A stretch of DNA of 64,000 nucleotides from Hirundichthys speculiger. Lineage: Eukaryota > Chordata > Actinopteri > Beloniformes > Exocoetidae. Below, piece by piece: positions 24,010-36,200 of the stretch; the stretch's first letter is position 1; each line of letters opens with the position of its first letter. Under the pieces are notes generated by a model, which was given only the letters and a program-made list of their open reading frames with translations, did not search any database and was not told where the DNA came from. A program made the translations under genes and the position numbers. Location: the NCBI GenBank assembly GCA_018398805.1, contig JAGFBZ010000936.1:868001-932000 (forward strand), given 5' to 3'.

Positions 24010-24815
24010 ATAGAATAAAATACAGATAGATAGATAAATAAACTTTATTACAGACTCAAGGTCCATAAACGCACACATAAAAATACACCAACATTAATTT
24101 AAAAGACAACTGTACCAGTGTCTCCAGAGCTCAGACTGGTAGCGTATAGCACTAAACATAATATTTGATAGCAGCAAGATGATTTCGTTCTTAGAGTCAT
24201 TTAGTCTGCCAATAAATTTATGCATAAGACCTCTCAGAGCAGACTGTAAAGAGTTCACTCACGTGCTGCCACAAACATTTCACTGGCACTAGTCCATCAC
24301 GGTCTTTTTAAAAGTGTTCATTATGGCATCATTATATGCCACTTGCAGGCTCCAAAGACCAAAGATGAGCGGTGTACAAGGGAGTACAATAGGCTTTGAA
24401 TAAAGTCACCTTCACAGAATCACTACATGAACCAAATTTCCGTAATAAAATATTTGCTTGCACATACAGCATCCAACGCTGCTGGTAAATGTCATCATCA
24501 TCTGTGAGCTGATCAATAATCCAATGGCAAAGATATTTAATTTAACCTTATTGGAGACACGTAGAACATCACCTGCCAAACTAAAGTCAGGAAAGGTTAT
24601 ACATTTGTCTTCCTTCGTTCTACAGATCATTAAGACACTTTTTGTAGCATTATATGTGATGTCATGTTGAACCCCATAAACAGAGCAAAATGAAATAAAA
24701 TAAACATGGCTTTTTGTGATGTATTCTTTTGTAATTAACCTATGGTTTGGGAAATTAAGTGTAAAGATCAAACTAAAAATATTCAAATGAATTAAAATAT
24801 CCAGAAATGTCACAT
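24010..24815 (-). mobile_element. LINE remnant, reverse transcriptase 3' part
   Basis: On the minus strand a decayed frame (24412-24813 is open) resembles the non-LTR reverse transcriptase region after the catalytic box, with KSVLMICRTKEDK and a later VSNKVKLNIFAI in the place of the usual KYLG segment. Further fragments toward lower coordinates look like the LINE C-terminus. It ends in a tail with AGATAGATAGATAAATAAAC followed by TTTATTACAGACTC, a typical fish LINE 3' end. It has stops and frameshifts and is inactive. The clade (Rex or L2 group) is not certain. Confidence 0.65.
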
Positions 24816-25054
24816 TGGAATTTTAACCCTAAGATTTATGAACATGGTCCCTTCAAATAAAAAACAAAATAAAAAAAACATAAATAAATAAATTTAAAAA
24901 AAAAACTGATTCTGGATGTGAAAGCAAACAACAAAATAAGGCCCAAACGCTCCTAAAACACGTCTTTCCAACATGTCGCTCATGAGATGAGATAACACCA
25001 ATGAGGAAATAATTTTTCCTGCTAAAAAAAAAATATAGAGAGGAAGTTTGCGGC

Positions 25055-25880
25055 GAGGGTGTTCGTGTTAGTGGAGCATCCTCCTGGCGCCGCCGTCACG
25101 CCCGCATCCTCCGCTCCGCATCAGCCCGCCAGCAGACGGCAGAAGAAACGGGAGGAAGGAGGAAGTGGAAACATCAGCTCCGTCTCTCCGGGCTGGGAGG
25201 AAACACACACACAAACTCCGGACATCAGCGCAGCGGCGAAGAAGTGCCTCCGCCTCGACAGGTCTGTTCACGCGCGCGTTCCTCCGTTGTTGCGGGATTG
25301 TTGTTGTTGTTGTCGGTGAAACTCAGCCTCGCGCTCCTTTGTGTGCTCGATGTTGGTGTTTTGGAGTCGCCGTGCTTCGCTCCGGGGACAGTTAGCCTCT
25401 GAGACCACACCGGTCTCCTCCCGGGTCTCTCCCCAGCCTCCATCTCCTGCTCCCGCCTGTCCTTTACTTTGCGAAGTGGCCTTTTTTTTTTTTTTTTTAG
25501 CGGCTTTTATTGACTTGTAGCCCGGGTGACGCTGAACTGCACAGAAAGCCTTAAAGTGGTCGTAAACTGTCTCTCCGGGCTAATTTCGCTCCGCTTTCTG
25601 GAGCAAGTGCACGCAAGCGCCCGGCGGGTAGGTGTTTGCGGCAGATACACCGCGGGGGAGCTGATGTTTGTTGGAACCGCACGCGCTCGTGTCTCCAGGT
25701 CCAGCTGCGGACAGCTGCGGAGGTTCCTCCGCGTCGCCCTGCTGCGGAAACGCGGCGGTGCTTTACGGGGGGTCGTGGTGCGTAAGTTCAGCCCAGCCAC
25801 GCCGCGAGGGCCCGTGACCAGGCGAGATGACAGGGGAGGATGCTTCAGTCTCTCCGCTCTGCTCCTTGGTGCCCAAAAAA
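25055..25880 (+). promoter_or_regulatory. elmo1: CpG island, likely elmo1 promoter and first non-coding exon
   Basis: This block is strongly GC- and CpG-rich compared with the AT-rich surroundings, has no TATA box, and carries many CGCC, GCGC and CCGG words. It is the only CpG-dense block between rp9 and the elmo1 coding start and lies on its 5' side, so I infer it holds the elmo1 start site and a 5' UTR exon. Candidate donors are CGTAAGT near 25782 and GGTAGGT near 25628, but neither can be fixed from sequence alone. The open frames on both strands here come from lack of AT-rich stops and are not credible proteins. Confidence 0.65.
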
Positions 25881-26171
25881 ACAAAAACAAACAAACAAAC
25901 AAACATGGATCTAGACATGCACAGCAGTTTCCCCGGCACGGGTTACATGGTCCTTTAAAATCTCTGTACCAGGAATGTGTACCCATCATTTCCGTTTGAC
26001 TTTTAATAACATGCATTAGTTATATAAATACCTATATTTATAATATAAACCTGTGTGCATGTCTGCTGCATGTATGAAATGTGTGAAATATGCTGTATGA
26101 ATGTCCTGTCCTTGTTCCATATGTTCCTCCATTACTGCTTCTTCTATTAACACTGAAAGGACAAATGAACG

Positions 26172-26237
<66 letters not shown>
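26172..26237. repeat. (ATCT)n microsatellite
   Basis: About sixteen perfect tetranucleotide units, long enough to be highly polymorphic. Confidence 0.97.
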
Positions 26238-26292
26238 GTTTGACTTGTCCAACTGCAAAGAGAGTTATCTTTTTTTTTTTCAAGCTTTAAAG

Positions 26293-26847
26293 CACACGTG
26301 TCAAACACAAGGCCCGCGGGCCAAATGTGGCCCGCCACGTCATTTTATGTGGCCCTCGAGGGCTTGTGCATTATTGGCTTAAATTTTAAACCGATATTTT
26401 AAGACTCAAAATAAGCATTACGCCGCTTTAAAGCACACATTGACAATGAAACTACATCTCCCATAATGCATATCGTGGCGTTACCCACAACGATAACAGT
26501 ATATCACCACGAGCAAGAACTCAAGACGGATTTTCACAACTGATGGATTTGAGGAAAACCCTCTACAAACTAACCCCAACATGTCAAAGAAAAGAAAACA
26601 ATAAAATAACAGTATGTCTTTTGTGTTATGAGGCGGTGTCAGTCGTGAAAGAGTATAATCTACGTCGGCATTTTGACAGAAAACATGGAAATAAATACAG
26701 AATCTGTTATTTAACAATATAATAAGGTGTAGTTTAATATATTTTGATTTACATTGCATTTTGTTACACTCATGCTGTCAGTCTGGCCCTTTGAGGGCCA
26801 CCATGATGCTGATGTGGCCCTCAGTGAAAATGAGTCTGACACCCCTG
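26293..26847 (+). mobile_element. hAT (Charlie-like) element with transposase zinc-finger relic
   Basis: The left end CACACGTGTCAAACACAAGG and the right end GAGTCTGACACCCCTG are inverted relatives, flanked by CTTTAAAG (26285-26292) and CTTTAGAG (26848-26855), an 8-bp duplication with one mismatch. Inside, near 26579-26719 on the + strand, a frame starting MSKKRK and, after one stop, reading SVVKEYNLRRHFDRKHGNKY matches the BED-type zinc-finger region of Charlie/GTF2IRD2-like hAT transposases. Only this N-terminal fragment remains. GGCCC-rich words near both ends are typical of this family. Confidence 0.85.
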
Positions 26848-27283
26848 CTTTAGAGTTTTCATTAACAGGCTGATTTAAAACTAATTTATTGTCATGCCTC
26901 AGTATTGAGTCTTGCTCATAGTCTGATAGTCTGTGTGCAGTAGACAGGCGCCTCATTTTAGATGTGGCTTTTAAGTAAAAACTTCAATTTTCTTTATTTG
27001 GCCCCAGAAAGGAAAAAAAAAAAGCATGCACAGAGGGTTAGAAAAAGTTGGTGTTATTTGCGTTTGTTATTGTTATTGCCGAGAAAACTTTCCATGACTG
27101 CGCAGGACCTGTTGCATTTTCGTTCCAGCCTAAAACCACAACGTGCTTTGACTGACAGGTGACGAGTCCATATAAGGTTACTTGTAAATGTGACAAACCT
27201 CTAAGCTTTCCTTTGGTCCCACCATTGTTCCTAAAAGGACCCATGATTGTCTGTGAACCCCACCCTTCAATTATTTTTCAGCC

Positions 27284-27420
27284 AGTCTGCAGCTGACCAC
27301 AGCGTCAGGCGGCCGCGGTGTGCCTCACATCACGCCGTCCTCTCCTCGGGCCCCTCGGGGCCGCTCCTGGAAGAGTCAGGACCCTTTTACATGCCCCGTT
27401 AGACTTCAAAGAAGGGCTCC
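27284..27420 (+). other. GC-rich block after an acceptor-like site
   Basis: CAATTATTTTTCAG is followed by about 130 bases of unusually GC-rich sequence with GGCGGCCGCGG and CCTCGGGCCCCTCGGGGCC. It could be an alternative non-coding exon or regulatory element of elmo1, or chance. No clear donor follows. Confidence 0.25.
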
Positions 27421-28106
27421 GTTTTGCTCGGCACCTTGTGCACGCCACCATTATCATGTCAACTCAACTATGAAACACGAGCGAACATAGCCGAGGACCA
27501 AAAGTACAGTGACATGTGCACTCACGTATGAAACACACAGGCGGTTTTTAAGAGCCTGGCAGAGATTTATGGGGTGGCATTTGGGGAGGTTTTCATTTTA
27601 AATGCTGTCATAAGGGGATTTTATTACACTAGAAAGTTAGACGGTATTGTCGGTATCGTCTTCATTTAAGTAGTTCTAGAGGATATAATGTTATTTGATA
27701 TGACATCTTACATACTCTGAAATTTTGATAGTGGCTTTGAGGGGGTGAACTACAAAGTGAGATTAATTGGATACTGAGTTATGTTGAGCCTAAAGGCAGG
27801 GTTGTTTTTTTTTTTTTTAGGTCATGAGAGTGGCTCTCTCTTCAGCTCATGAGATCCCCATTGTTCTCTTTTATTGTGATTCTCTGCATAATGACAATGT
27901 TACACTTGCAGACCTTTTCAGCCGTACCTCAGTAACACCCGTGAATTAGCCTGTTCAGTTAGAGGAGCACAAACTAGCATTTGTCAAACTGCCACTTAAA
28001 CATGGACTACATGCGCTCAGCTTGTGATGCAGAAAATGCTGAGTTAAAACATAGTATTATAGTTTGTCCTCCTCTACTACTATCTACAGCTACTATCTAC
28101 TACAAT

Positions 28107-28995
28107 TAGGGCTGTAGCGATACACTAATCTCGCGATACGGCTCACGATACGATATATATCGATATTCGTCTTAAGATGCATTTACATTATTTTCTGAAA
28201 GAAGAAGTGATTTTGGTGACATCTTGTGAATGTTTCAATGACTGAATTAATTGAACTGAAAGGTAGGTGACTGCAGACAGTGTCGCAGAGAGGAGAGAAA
28301 GGAGGCCTCTGATTGGTCAATTCTACATCCACGTCATCGAAGAAATGAGGAAGTACCCACATCTGTATGATTCTCGTTCTCCACACTACAAAGACAGCAA
28401 CATATTCTAGTAATTCATGGAGGGAAGTGGAAAAACGCAAGAGATAAGTTTAGTAAGTTTAGCTAGTTCGTGATTGTCCCTCTCCGTTGTGGCGTGGAAT
28501 AACATAGTGGAGACCGCGCTAACTGCATACCGGCATACCGGCGACAAGATAACTGCGACACATTGCCGCGAGAGTGTACACAGCCCTTAAAGCCGGCGTT
28601 TTCCACCACTGACTATCTATTTGTCAAATCCTGACAAATATAGTTTGGCTAGCTCTTAGTTAGCATAACCTTGTCCGGGTGGTGACGTTTCAGGTGGGCT
28701 CGCCTCGCAGGTTGGTGGTATTTCCAGAGTACTTCACGTTTGTGTGACACAGCTTGAAAACCGCCATAGTTTTGTCTAAATCTTCGCTTTCCTTTTTCTT
28801 TTTAAACCCGAACTGCTACCACATGTCTGCTTTTAAGCACGCAGGCGCTGGATTTATACTCGGCTCTAGCTGATAACTTGTTAGAAATGCTCTACAGCGA
28901 CACTAGCGGCTGGAGGACTTAATGGCTCTTCCTGCACTTTGCAGGAAGAGCACCTGTGCGGGACACGGGGGTTTTGAAAAAATCGATACTATCTG
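28107..28995. mobile_element. hAT-like element, one end recognisable
   Basis: TAGGGCTGTAGCGATACACT at the left, followed by repeated CGATA words, is a typical hAT terminus in fish. The other end is degraded: AAAAAATCGATACTATCTGG near 28978 resembles the subterminal part, but no closing inverted end or target duplication is found. Confidence 0.5.
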
Positions 28996-29467
28996 GGGAA
29001 ATAAATCTACTTGTTGAGAATTGTGTTTAAACGTATCAAGTTTAAAGCTCATGGCTCGATTGTGCTGCTGTCACATTAAACACATTGTAGACGTTAAGAG
29101 TTCACTGAGTGATAAAATAAATATGTTCCCTAACAAATTTGCCAGCACTGTTTTCTTGCCTTCCTTTGAGCAGCAGTATCGCCTTTTGACCCAGTAATTT
29201 ATTTTAGGAGTCTTTTACAGCTCTCTGTTATAAAAAAAAAAAAAAAAAAGAGCGAGGTTAAACGACATGCCAAACACCCTGGTTTTATGGGAGCGCTTGC
29301 AGAGACTGAGGAAGAAAAACTTGGTTTAACAAAACCTTTCTACCATTTAGGTCCTGTTGAACCACCAAACACAAAGAAGGTCGGGGGGGCGCTGAGCTTC
29401 CTTCCTAGTACTCACTCATTTTTTTAAAGTTCACTCTTGTACAGATATGTGAACATTAGCGTGCGCT

Positions 29468-29562
29468 CGTTTCCCTTTTTTAAAACTGGACAGCGACTGG
29501 CCAGAATCGAGCGTGCGCTCGATTCTGGCCAGTCGCTGTCCAGTTTTAAAAAAGGGGAAACG
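29468..29562. repeat. Near-perfect 95-bp palindrome
   Basis: The left arm runs from CGTTTCCCTTTTTTAAAACT to CCAGAATCGAGCG. Two bases (TG, 29514-29515) separate it from an exact inverted copy, which differs only by one extra C in the C/G run near the outer end. Arms are about 46-47 bases. It has no target duplication and no transposon family I recognise. Confidence 0.97.
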
Positions 29563-32064
29563 TGCCAGAAGCATGACGTTTCAGCTTAACAGCCATCTGG
29601 GGGACCTATCTGTCAAAAAGAATGCAACCCCAAGCAAAAACAGGTTTTTATTAGCAAAGCTCAGCTCCTTGTTAGCTGGTTTCCTCAAATAAATATTTCT
29701 CCATCTCCACTGGGCCCTAAAATCCTCTGGTTTAAATGGGAGTGTTGCATTACTAGAAAAAAAAAATGAAACCTGCGGTACATATGACCTTTATGGTGTT
29801 TTTTTGGGGGGGGGGGGTGTAGGAGGTTAACTCACATTTCATGTTAGAGATCAAATGAACTGGTAGAAATGAGGTTGAGTGCATTGTTTTTTGTTTTTTT
29901 TTTTCTTTTTATGATACTTTGGTATTAAACAGGAAATGCGATTAGTGGAAGGAGGTGTGGTAGTGGGAGGCAGTTTGGGTGAGAGGTTCGGTGGCTTCCT
30001 TTGCCCAAAGGAGTAGAAACACTTGCAGGATCTTGGTGTGTATCTGTTTGACATCCTTGCACCTCCTGAAGTGCAGCCTTGTCAATTTCTTACTCCTCTC
30101 GTTTGACACCCCTCCGCCCTTGTAGGTTGTTATCTCGCTCTCATTAGCGTACTCCCACACTTCTGTAGTGTCTCCCATCAGTTTAACCTCTCTCTCTTCC
30201 CATCTTTTGCACTCTCTTCTCATTTTCTCACACTCTTATTGGAGCACAGGCCCATCAGCTTCCTCACTATCTGTTTTTGCTCCCCAAAGAAAATGGAGGT
30301 ATGTAGATTATTTTTTTTCTCCTTGATGTATATCTGGCTTGCTACCTGTCTGTCTTCATGGACTAATTTCCCCTCATTTTCCACCTGAAAGCTCAGGATT
30401 TCAGTGTTTGAATAATGCCCAAAAACTTCCTAAGCATTTGCAATTCTGCATCTTTTTATCTGCAGTCAGTGAGACCTCTATAATCTCCCGGTATCTTTGC
30501 TTCGACAGACGCGCGCTGGTGCGCCTGTCGACTCGCTGCCTGAGGGTAGATTAATTTGCAGTTACAAATGAGATGAATTTTGCCTTGCATAATTGCTCCC
30601 TATGGTATAAAGTTAATTAAAACAGCACGTAGGTGCTAAAGGTGTGATGGGAAGGTGCGAGACAGGCAAAGGGACATAGTTGTGTGAGATTTCATAGGTG
30701 TCACTGCCACATTCTGCTCTTTGCCTCATGCTGCATTCAGAGCTGGGCAACTTATATACGGGGAAGGCATGTAAAAATGTACTGCGTAATGAATAAATTG
30801 TGAACTCTGAGCAGTTGCATAATGCAGGCAATATCCTCACAAATGCGTTTCAACTTCTTTTATTCCGTACTTCTGTAGCTATAAATGTATTCTTCCTCGG
30901 GCACATGCAGAATATGAATGAGTTTGAGCGGAGAGCATCCTGGGGTGAATCCTTCTGTCCAGACTTCATGCGGTGTGAAGGAGCCGGGGATGACCCAGAA
31001 GCCGATACAGATCCCTTTGTGTGCTCGGTCCGCTGCATTCCAGCTGTGGTGCTGCTGCAGAGCTCAGTAAATACTGAGCGAGAGGTTACCAGTGTCTTTC
31101 TCTGTTCATGTTAATCATGATCTCTCGGTTAAGAGCCTCTCAGCCTCAGAGCCAACTGCTCAAGCGTGAGAAAAGGTCAGATGGCCTGTACGAGTATATA
31201 TTTCCATAGCTGTGAGAGAAACTTGCGATGACAGAGTCCTGTAGTGTGTAAGGACGTCTCAATTGCAAGCGAGCATTGGAGTCTGTTGTATGATTGCGCT
31301 CTTGTGCCTTGAGTTTCAACATCAGACGGTGTATGAGTTATGTCGTGTGTGCACGTGCTGCAGAGAGCTGCAGGACTTGGGGACTGTGTTTCTGTGTCAG
31401 CCTTTATTTTTTAAGGTTTGTCCTGATTCATTTTCACAGAAGCTGCATGCTGGCATGTCATTATAACCAAAAGTGCTAAAATGAGGTTTTTCTGCAACCG
31501 TAACCCAGTTATAGCTTCCCCCTTCAGTGTCTGTGTGTGTGTGTGCTTGCGTATTTGCAGTGTGTGTCTGCACTATTTCAGTACTTGGGTCGTTATTTGA
31601 TGTTGTTTGCTGGTCATATTAAAACTAAATGAAAATGTAAACTATGAAAATTAAGCCAAGCAAACATGGCTATGATGAGACTTTCCACAATATAAGTCTG
31701 GAGGGGTCAGAGGAACCTAAAAGTTTGAGGATAAGTGGAATGAATTTTTTTTTTACTCACCTTCCTTTTGTGTTTTTGTGTAAAGCTGTGGGAGATCTGA
31801 TAAACTGATTCTGCTTGGGTCAAATGCTACAGGACAGAAGCGTGAAGCTGCCATTAAGCTTTGCTTAATGACGAGATGCCACTTTGAAGCAACTCTGAGA
31901 ATTAATGGAATCATGATCCCAAATTTCTGTCTGAACTACAGTATTTATGTAGCAGTGTTGGTGCTAGACCTCCATTTGGAAACAAGAACTGTATGGATCA
32001 TAAATGTGTGCCTCGGGTTTTGCTGGGTTAACTTTAACAACATCATCAAGAGCGTAGAGATGAT

Positions 32065-32092
32065 TAAGATAAGATAAGATAAGATAAGATAA
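32065..32092. repeat. (AAGAT)n at LINE tail
   Basis: Five or so AAGAT units form the 3' microsatellite tail of the minus-strand LINE next to it. Confidence 0.9.
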
Positions 32093-33245
32093 AACTTTAT
32101 TTATCCCGAAGGAAATTCTTGTGCCAGGTATTGCTCAAAAATTACAACAACAATGTTCAAAAAAAATTACAGGAAGTGCACAGAAAACAAAAAGCAACTT
32201 AGACAGACATCAGCAGGCAAGATATTGCACATATTAAGCGGTCCTCTGTGGTGTCTTATTGCACATAATGTTGTTATAATAATATTGCTATTTACTGCTA
32301 TGATATTGCTATTTACATATATTGCACATGTTTAAAGTTCCTTATGGTGAGTTATTGCACATAGTATTGTTATTTACAGTCATTTACAACAGTCCTGCAT
32401 TATCAGCTGTCCCTCAAGCAGAAGGGGGAGGAGTTATAAAGTCTGATGGCCACAGGAAAGAAAAGACCTCCTGTGACGTTCTGTGGTGGACCTCGGTGGT
32501 CTCAGTCTACGGCTGAAGGTGCTATGGCAGGTCTCCAGGGTGGCATGCAGGGGATGGGAGTTGTTGTTCCTGATGCTAAGGAGCTTCCTCAGCATCCTTT
32601 TCTCCGTCACCTCCACCAGAGACTCCAGTTCCACTCCCAGGACAGAACCTGCTTTCCTGATGAGTTTCCTAAGTCTGTTGGCGTCGGCTGCCTTCACCCT
32701 GCTGCCCCAGCACACTACAGCGTAGAAGATGACGCTGGCCACCACCGAGTGGTAAGAACATCTGCAGCATGGTTCTGCAGACGTTAAAGGATCTGAGTCT
32801 CCTGAGAAGATAAAGTCGACTCAGACCCTTCTTGTAAAGAACATGAGTGTTCTTTACCCAGTCCATTTTATTGTCGAGGTGGACGCCGAGGTATTTGTAG
32901 TCCTCCACGATGTCCACCTCAGTGCTCCTGATGCTGACTGGGTTGGGATTGGGCCTGTGCTTCCTGAAATCAATCACCAGCTCCTTAGTCTTTGTGATGT
33001 TAAGCTGGAGATGATTTAGGTCACACCATTCCACAAACCTGTCCACTACTCCTCTGTACTCGGCCTCCTGATCTCTGCTGATGCAGCCCACGATGGCAGA
33101 GTCGTCTGAGAACTTCTGCAGATGGCAGGACGGTGAGCTGTATCTGAAGTCCGAGGTGAATAGTGTGAACAGGAATGGAGACAGGACCGTTCCCTGAGGA
33201 ACCCCCGTGCTGCTCGCAATTGGGTCAGGGTGTAATTTGTGGAGT
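32093..33245 (-). mobile_element. 5'-truncated LINE (L2/CR1-like) with reverse transcriptase domain
   Basis: The minus strand encodes much of a non-LTR reverse transcriptase: STGVPQGTVLSPFLFTLFTS, then KFSDDSAIVG in the place of the catalytic F/YADD box, FVEWCDLNHLQLNITKTKEL, and YKYLGVHLDNKMDW. After a frameshift near 32745 it continues SVIFYAVVCWG and RKLIRKAGSVLG in another frame, then a C-terminal region. The first catalytic residue context is altered (Ser instead of Ala in the box), the N-terminus with the endonuclease is missing, and it ends in a TTTATTTATCCCGAAGGAAA-type 3' end with the AAGAT tail. It is inactive. It lies antisense in elmo1 intron 1. Confidence 0.9.
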
Positions 33246-36200
33246 ATTGTTTTCAAAGTAGCCACCAAAGATTTCGGTGTTTTTCGGTTTTTATTGTGTC
33301 CAACAAAATATATATATATATATATATTTTTTTTTTTGACAGACAAAAAAATTTAAAAAGTTCTTTTTATGAAATAAATAACTAAGAAAATAAAAGCGCG
33401 CAGTGTCCTCAGCTTTTAGTGACCCCTCTTGGAACATTTTCTCGAAAGAAAAGTTCCTTTTTGTCCAGAAGAAAAAAACAAACCTTTACATAAATTGCTG
33501 TTCAGTTCTGTTATATTGCGGATTTAAAGTGCCCCACAGTGTTTGATTATGTCTGCAGAAAGCTTGTTGGCTTCAAGTTATTTCTGATAACTGTACTGCT
33601 GAGTACAATACATATGCAAATGTGTTGTTTAATTAATGTATAGGGAGAGATAAAGTATTTGAACCCATTCTGTCACAACTTAAGGTTTTGTGAGATGAAC
33701 TTACTGCAGCAGAGTTTTCCATTCGGCTAGGCAAGGCTACCATTAGAGAGGAGAGATGGGCGGGGGGTTGCCAAGGTTGCCAGCTCACCGGTTCCCTCTT
33801 ATTGCTGAGCTGCTCGCCTTGGATTGAGGGTGTGCTGCATTATACTTAAGCTGTTTGTGACTAAATAAATAAATACACAGAAGGACAGTCAAATCACTTT
33901 CATATGTCCCTCCTCTGCTCTCCCATTCAGCATCTTCATATTTTTATTCTCAGATTTTACATTGTTATAGAATCTTTTTTTTTTAAAAAAGGTCTCTTTT
34001 TTGTTGTTTTTCTTGAATTCTCACCAGTCACTTGCTTTTTCGTCATGCTTCCCATTCAAGTTCTCACTAAAACTTTCCATTTTAAACAATTGCACATATG
34101 AAATTTACCCAGTTTCTAGTGCTCACTGCCCACACATTAGCCACCAGCAGCAGCAGTGTAAGTCAGGGCATCTGGGACAGATCGACTTGCTCAAAGGTTT
34201 GTGGCCACCGTAGAGCTCAGGAGCAGCATGGGGAGAGTTTTCCTTGGCTCCAATATTATAAAAAATAAATAAAGTAGCTGTAATCATACCTGTACCATCA
34301 TGCTTGTTAGCACTGTGAAGTCACGATCTGAAGATCTGAAGTTGGGAATTTTATCAGGAGAACAACCCCGGCCTGGAGAAGTTTGTTTTTCAGGCCAAGC
34401 ACGGCCTTGGTGAGGGATGTTGATGTTTGACTCTCAAAGAACAACCGGTCAGCAGGTGAAACTCTTTGAGAAGTTTAACCAGAGAGCTCACGGACGGGTC
34501 ATGTTTTCTTCACCCGGAGCAGGGAGAGTTGTTTCAACTGGCTCCAATCTTCTTTCAAGCCCTGATGATGTTGTTGTTGTTTTTTTTTTGTTTGTTTGTT
34601 TGTTTTTTTGTCTGTAATGTTTATGGTCATGAAAAAAATCGATTTTGAATTTGTTATTGTTATTTTCCCTCGTTGTTTAGCCATAAATCATCTCCCTAAT
34701 ATGAATGCATAAAAAAAAACTGCTAAGCCCTTCAACAAACCTATAGATATTTTTTTCTCTATTATATAGTTGGAAGCTACTTACAGTATAAAGGTAGCTC
34801 ACCTCATTGCTAAATAAAGAGAATGTAAAAAGGAGAGCATTCATGAAAATGTGATGGACAGTTTTCTTCTCTCTGCTGTTCTCAGTGCTTTTGTTTCTTG
34901 CCCTTTCCTGCCAGGTATCTCGGTAGGGCTGAAATACAGGTCTTTCCTGCTCTCTGAGACTAAACGTCTGTGATTGTTTTGGTCTCTCAGACTCTGGCTA
35001 AAGCATTGTGTGGAAATCTGCTATTTGTGGCCCGAGCAGATTCTCCATCTGGGAACCACCTGGCTTACCTCGTGTCACCCTGGCAGGTCTGTACTGGGTT
35101 TCACAAAGGAGTTTTCCCATTTTCTTGTGGATGTTACACATTGTCAGTGTGCCAAGCCTTTCTTTTAAACCCACTCCATGTTTAACTGAAGTATAACGGG
35201 GGGGTGCAGCTCAGCCCCGTTGGGTTCATCTCATCATGGCTTTCTATTGAGAGAAGAGGCAGGATTGTAATGGCAGACGAGCTGGGTTTAATTCTGCCTT
35301 CAGGGCTTGTTGCTGTGTATATTCTTTTGTTGTCTGGAGGCTTAGCACCCTGTGTTTGTATTTGTGTGTGCGTGTGTGCGTGTGCGTGTGACTTGCTTGG
35401 CTGCAATTTGCCAGGACAGATAGTGCAGCTCAAGAGCAGCACAGGAAATACCAAGGGAAGTTTTGACAATAATGGGAGAGCTCCCGGATGTAGGACCTTC
35501 TCTGAAAAATACAAGTTTGTTTCAGATTCAGATCAGACGAGCTTTTTGGTGGCTCTGAGATAAAAGTGAGTGTTAACATGAATTATATACTTCTTCTGAA
35601 CTGTTGGTAAAAGGAGAGCCTCTTTTTGCTGATATCCTTAAAAAGAGTTGATTTATGTTGAGAGAAATTTTGAAATGAAAGGTGGAGGCACGGCCCACTT
35701 TACATGATAAGTTGCTTTAAAGTAAGATTTAAGGGCTGACAAGCGATTCATGGTGTTCCTGTGTCTATATATATACTCATTGAATACATGTATGGGATAG
35801 GGGTGGGGGGGACTGATGTGCATGGATTACATAATTCCAATGACTTCGTACCCACAGCAATGAAAGCCTGGCCTGAGGAATGCCCACCACTGCTGTTTTT
35901 CTTTCCCCTTCTCTCCCCCTTTCTATCTCTGTTGCACATAAATGTGGGTTGCATGTAATTAAACCATAAAAGGCAAAAATGAAGCCCTTTGAATCCTCTG
36001 CTCCAGTCCAAAATTAGCCAAGCTCCAGCCTTGTTCAACTTTTGCTGCCTCTGTACCACAAACGAAGCCCCCACCCACAATTTAACTCCGTAACTTGACA
36101 ATAGTAATTCGGCAAGCAGAGTCCCAGTGAGTGACTGAGGATGAAAGTGTTTTCAGCGGTGGCCAGTCGCCACACTGCCGGGGTGGAGGAGAGCTGGCGC

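Noticed and set aside
25507..26016. 169-codon minus-strand and 157-codon plus-strand frames in the CpG island
   Set aside because: High GC leaves few stops in any frame. The products have no known motif and the overlap of two long frames argues against both.
26172..26237. ATCT array considered as a CRISPR-like repeat array
   Set aside because: The units are four bases with no spacers; it is an ordinary microsatellite in a vertebrate genome.
29942..30223. 93-codon charged frame on the minus strand
   Set aside because: No recognisable domain, no splice sites, and it lies in a pyrimidine/purine-skewed intron stretch that favours open charged frames.
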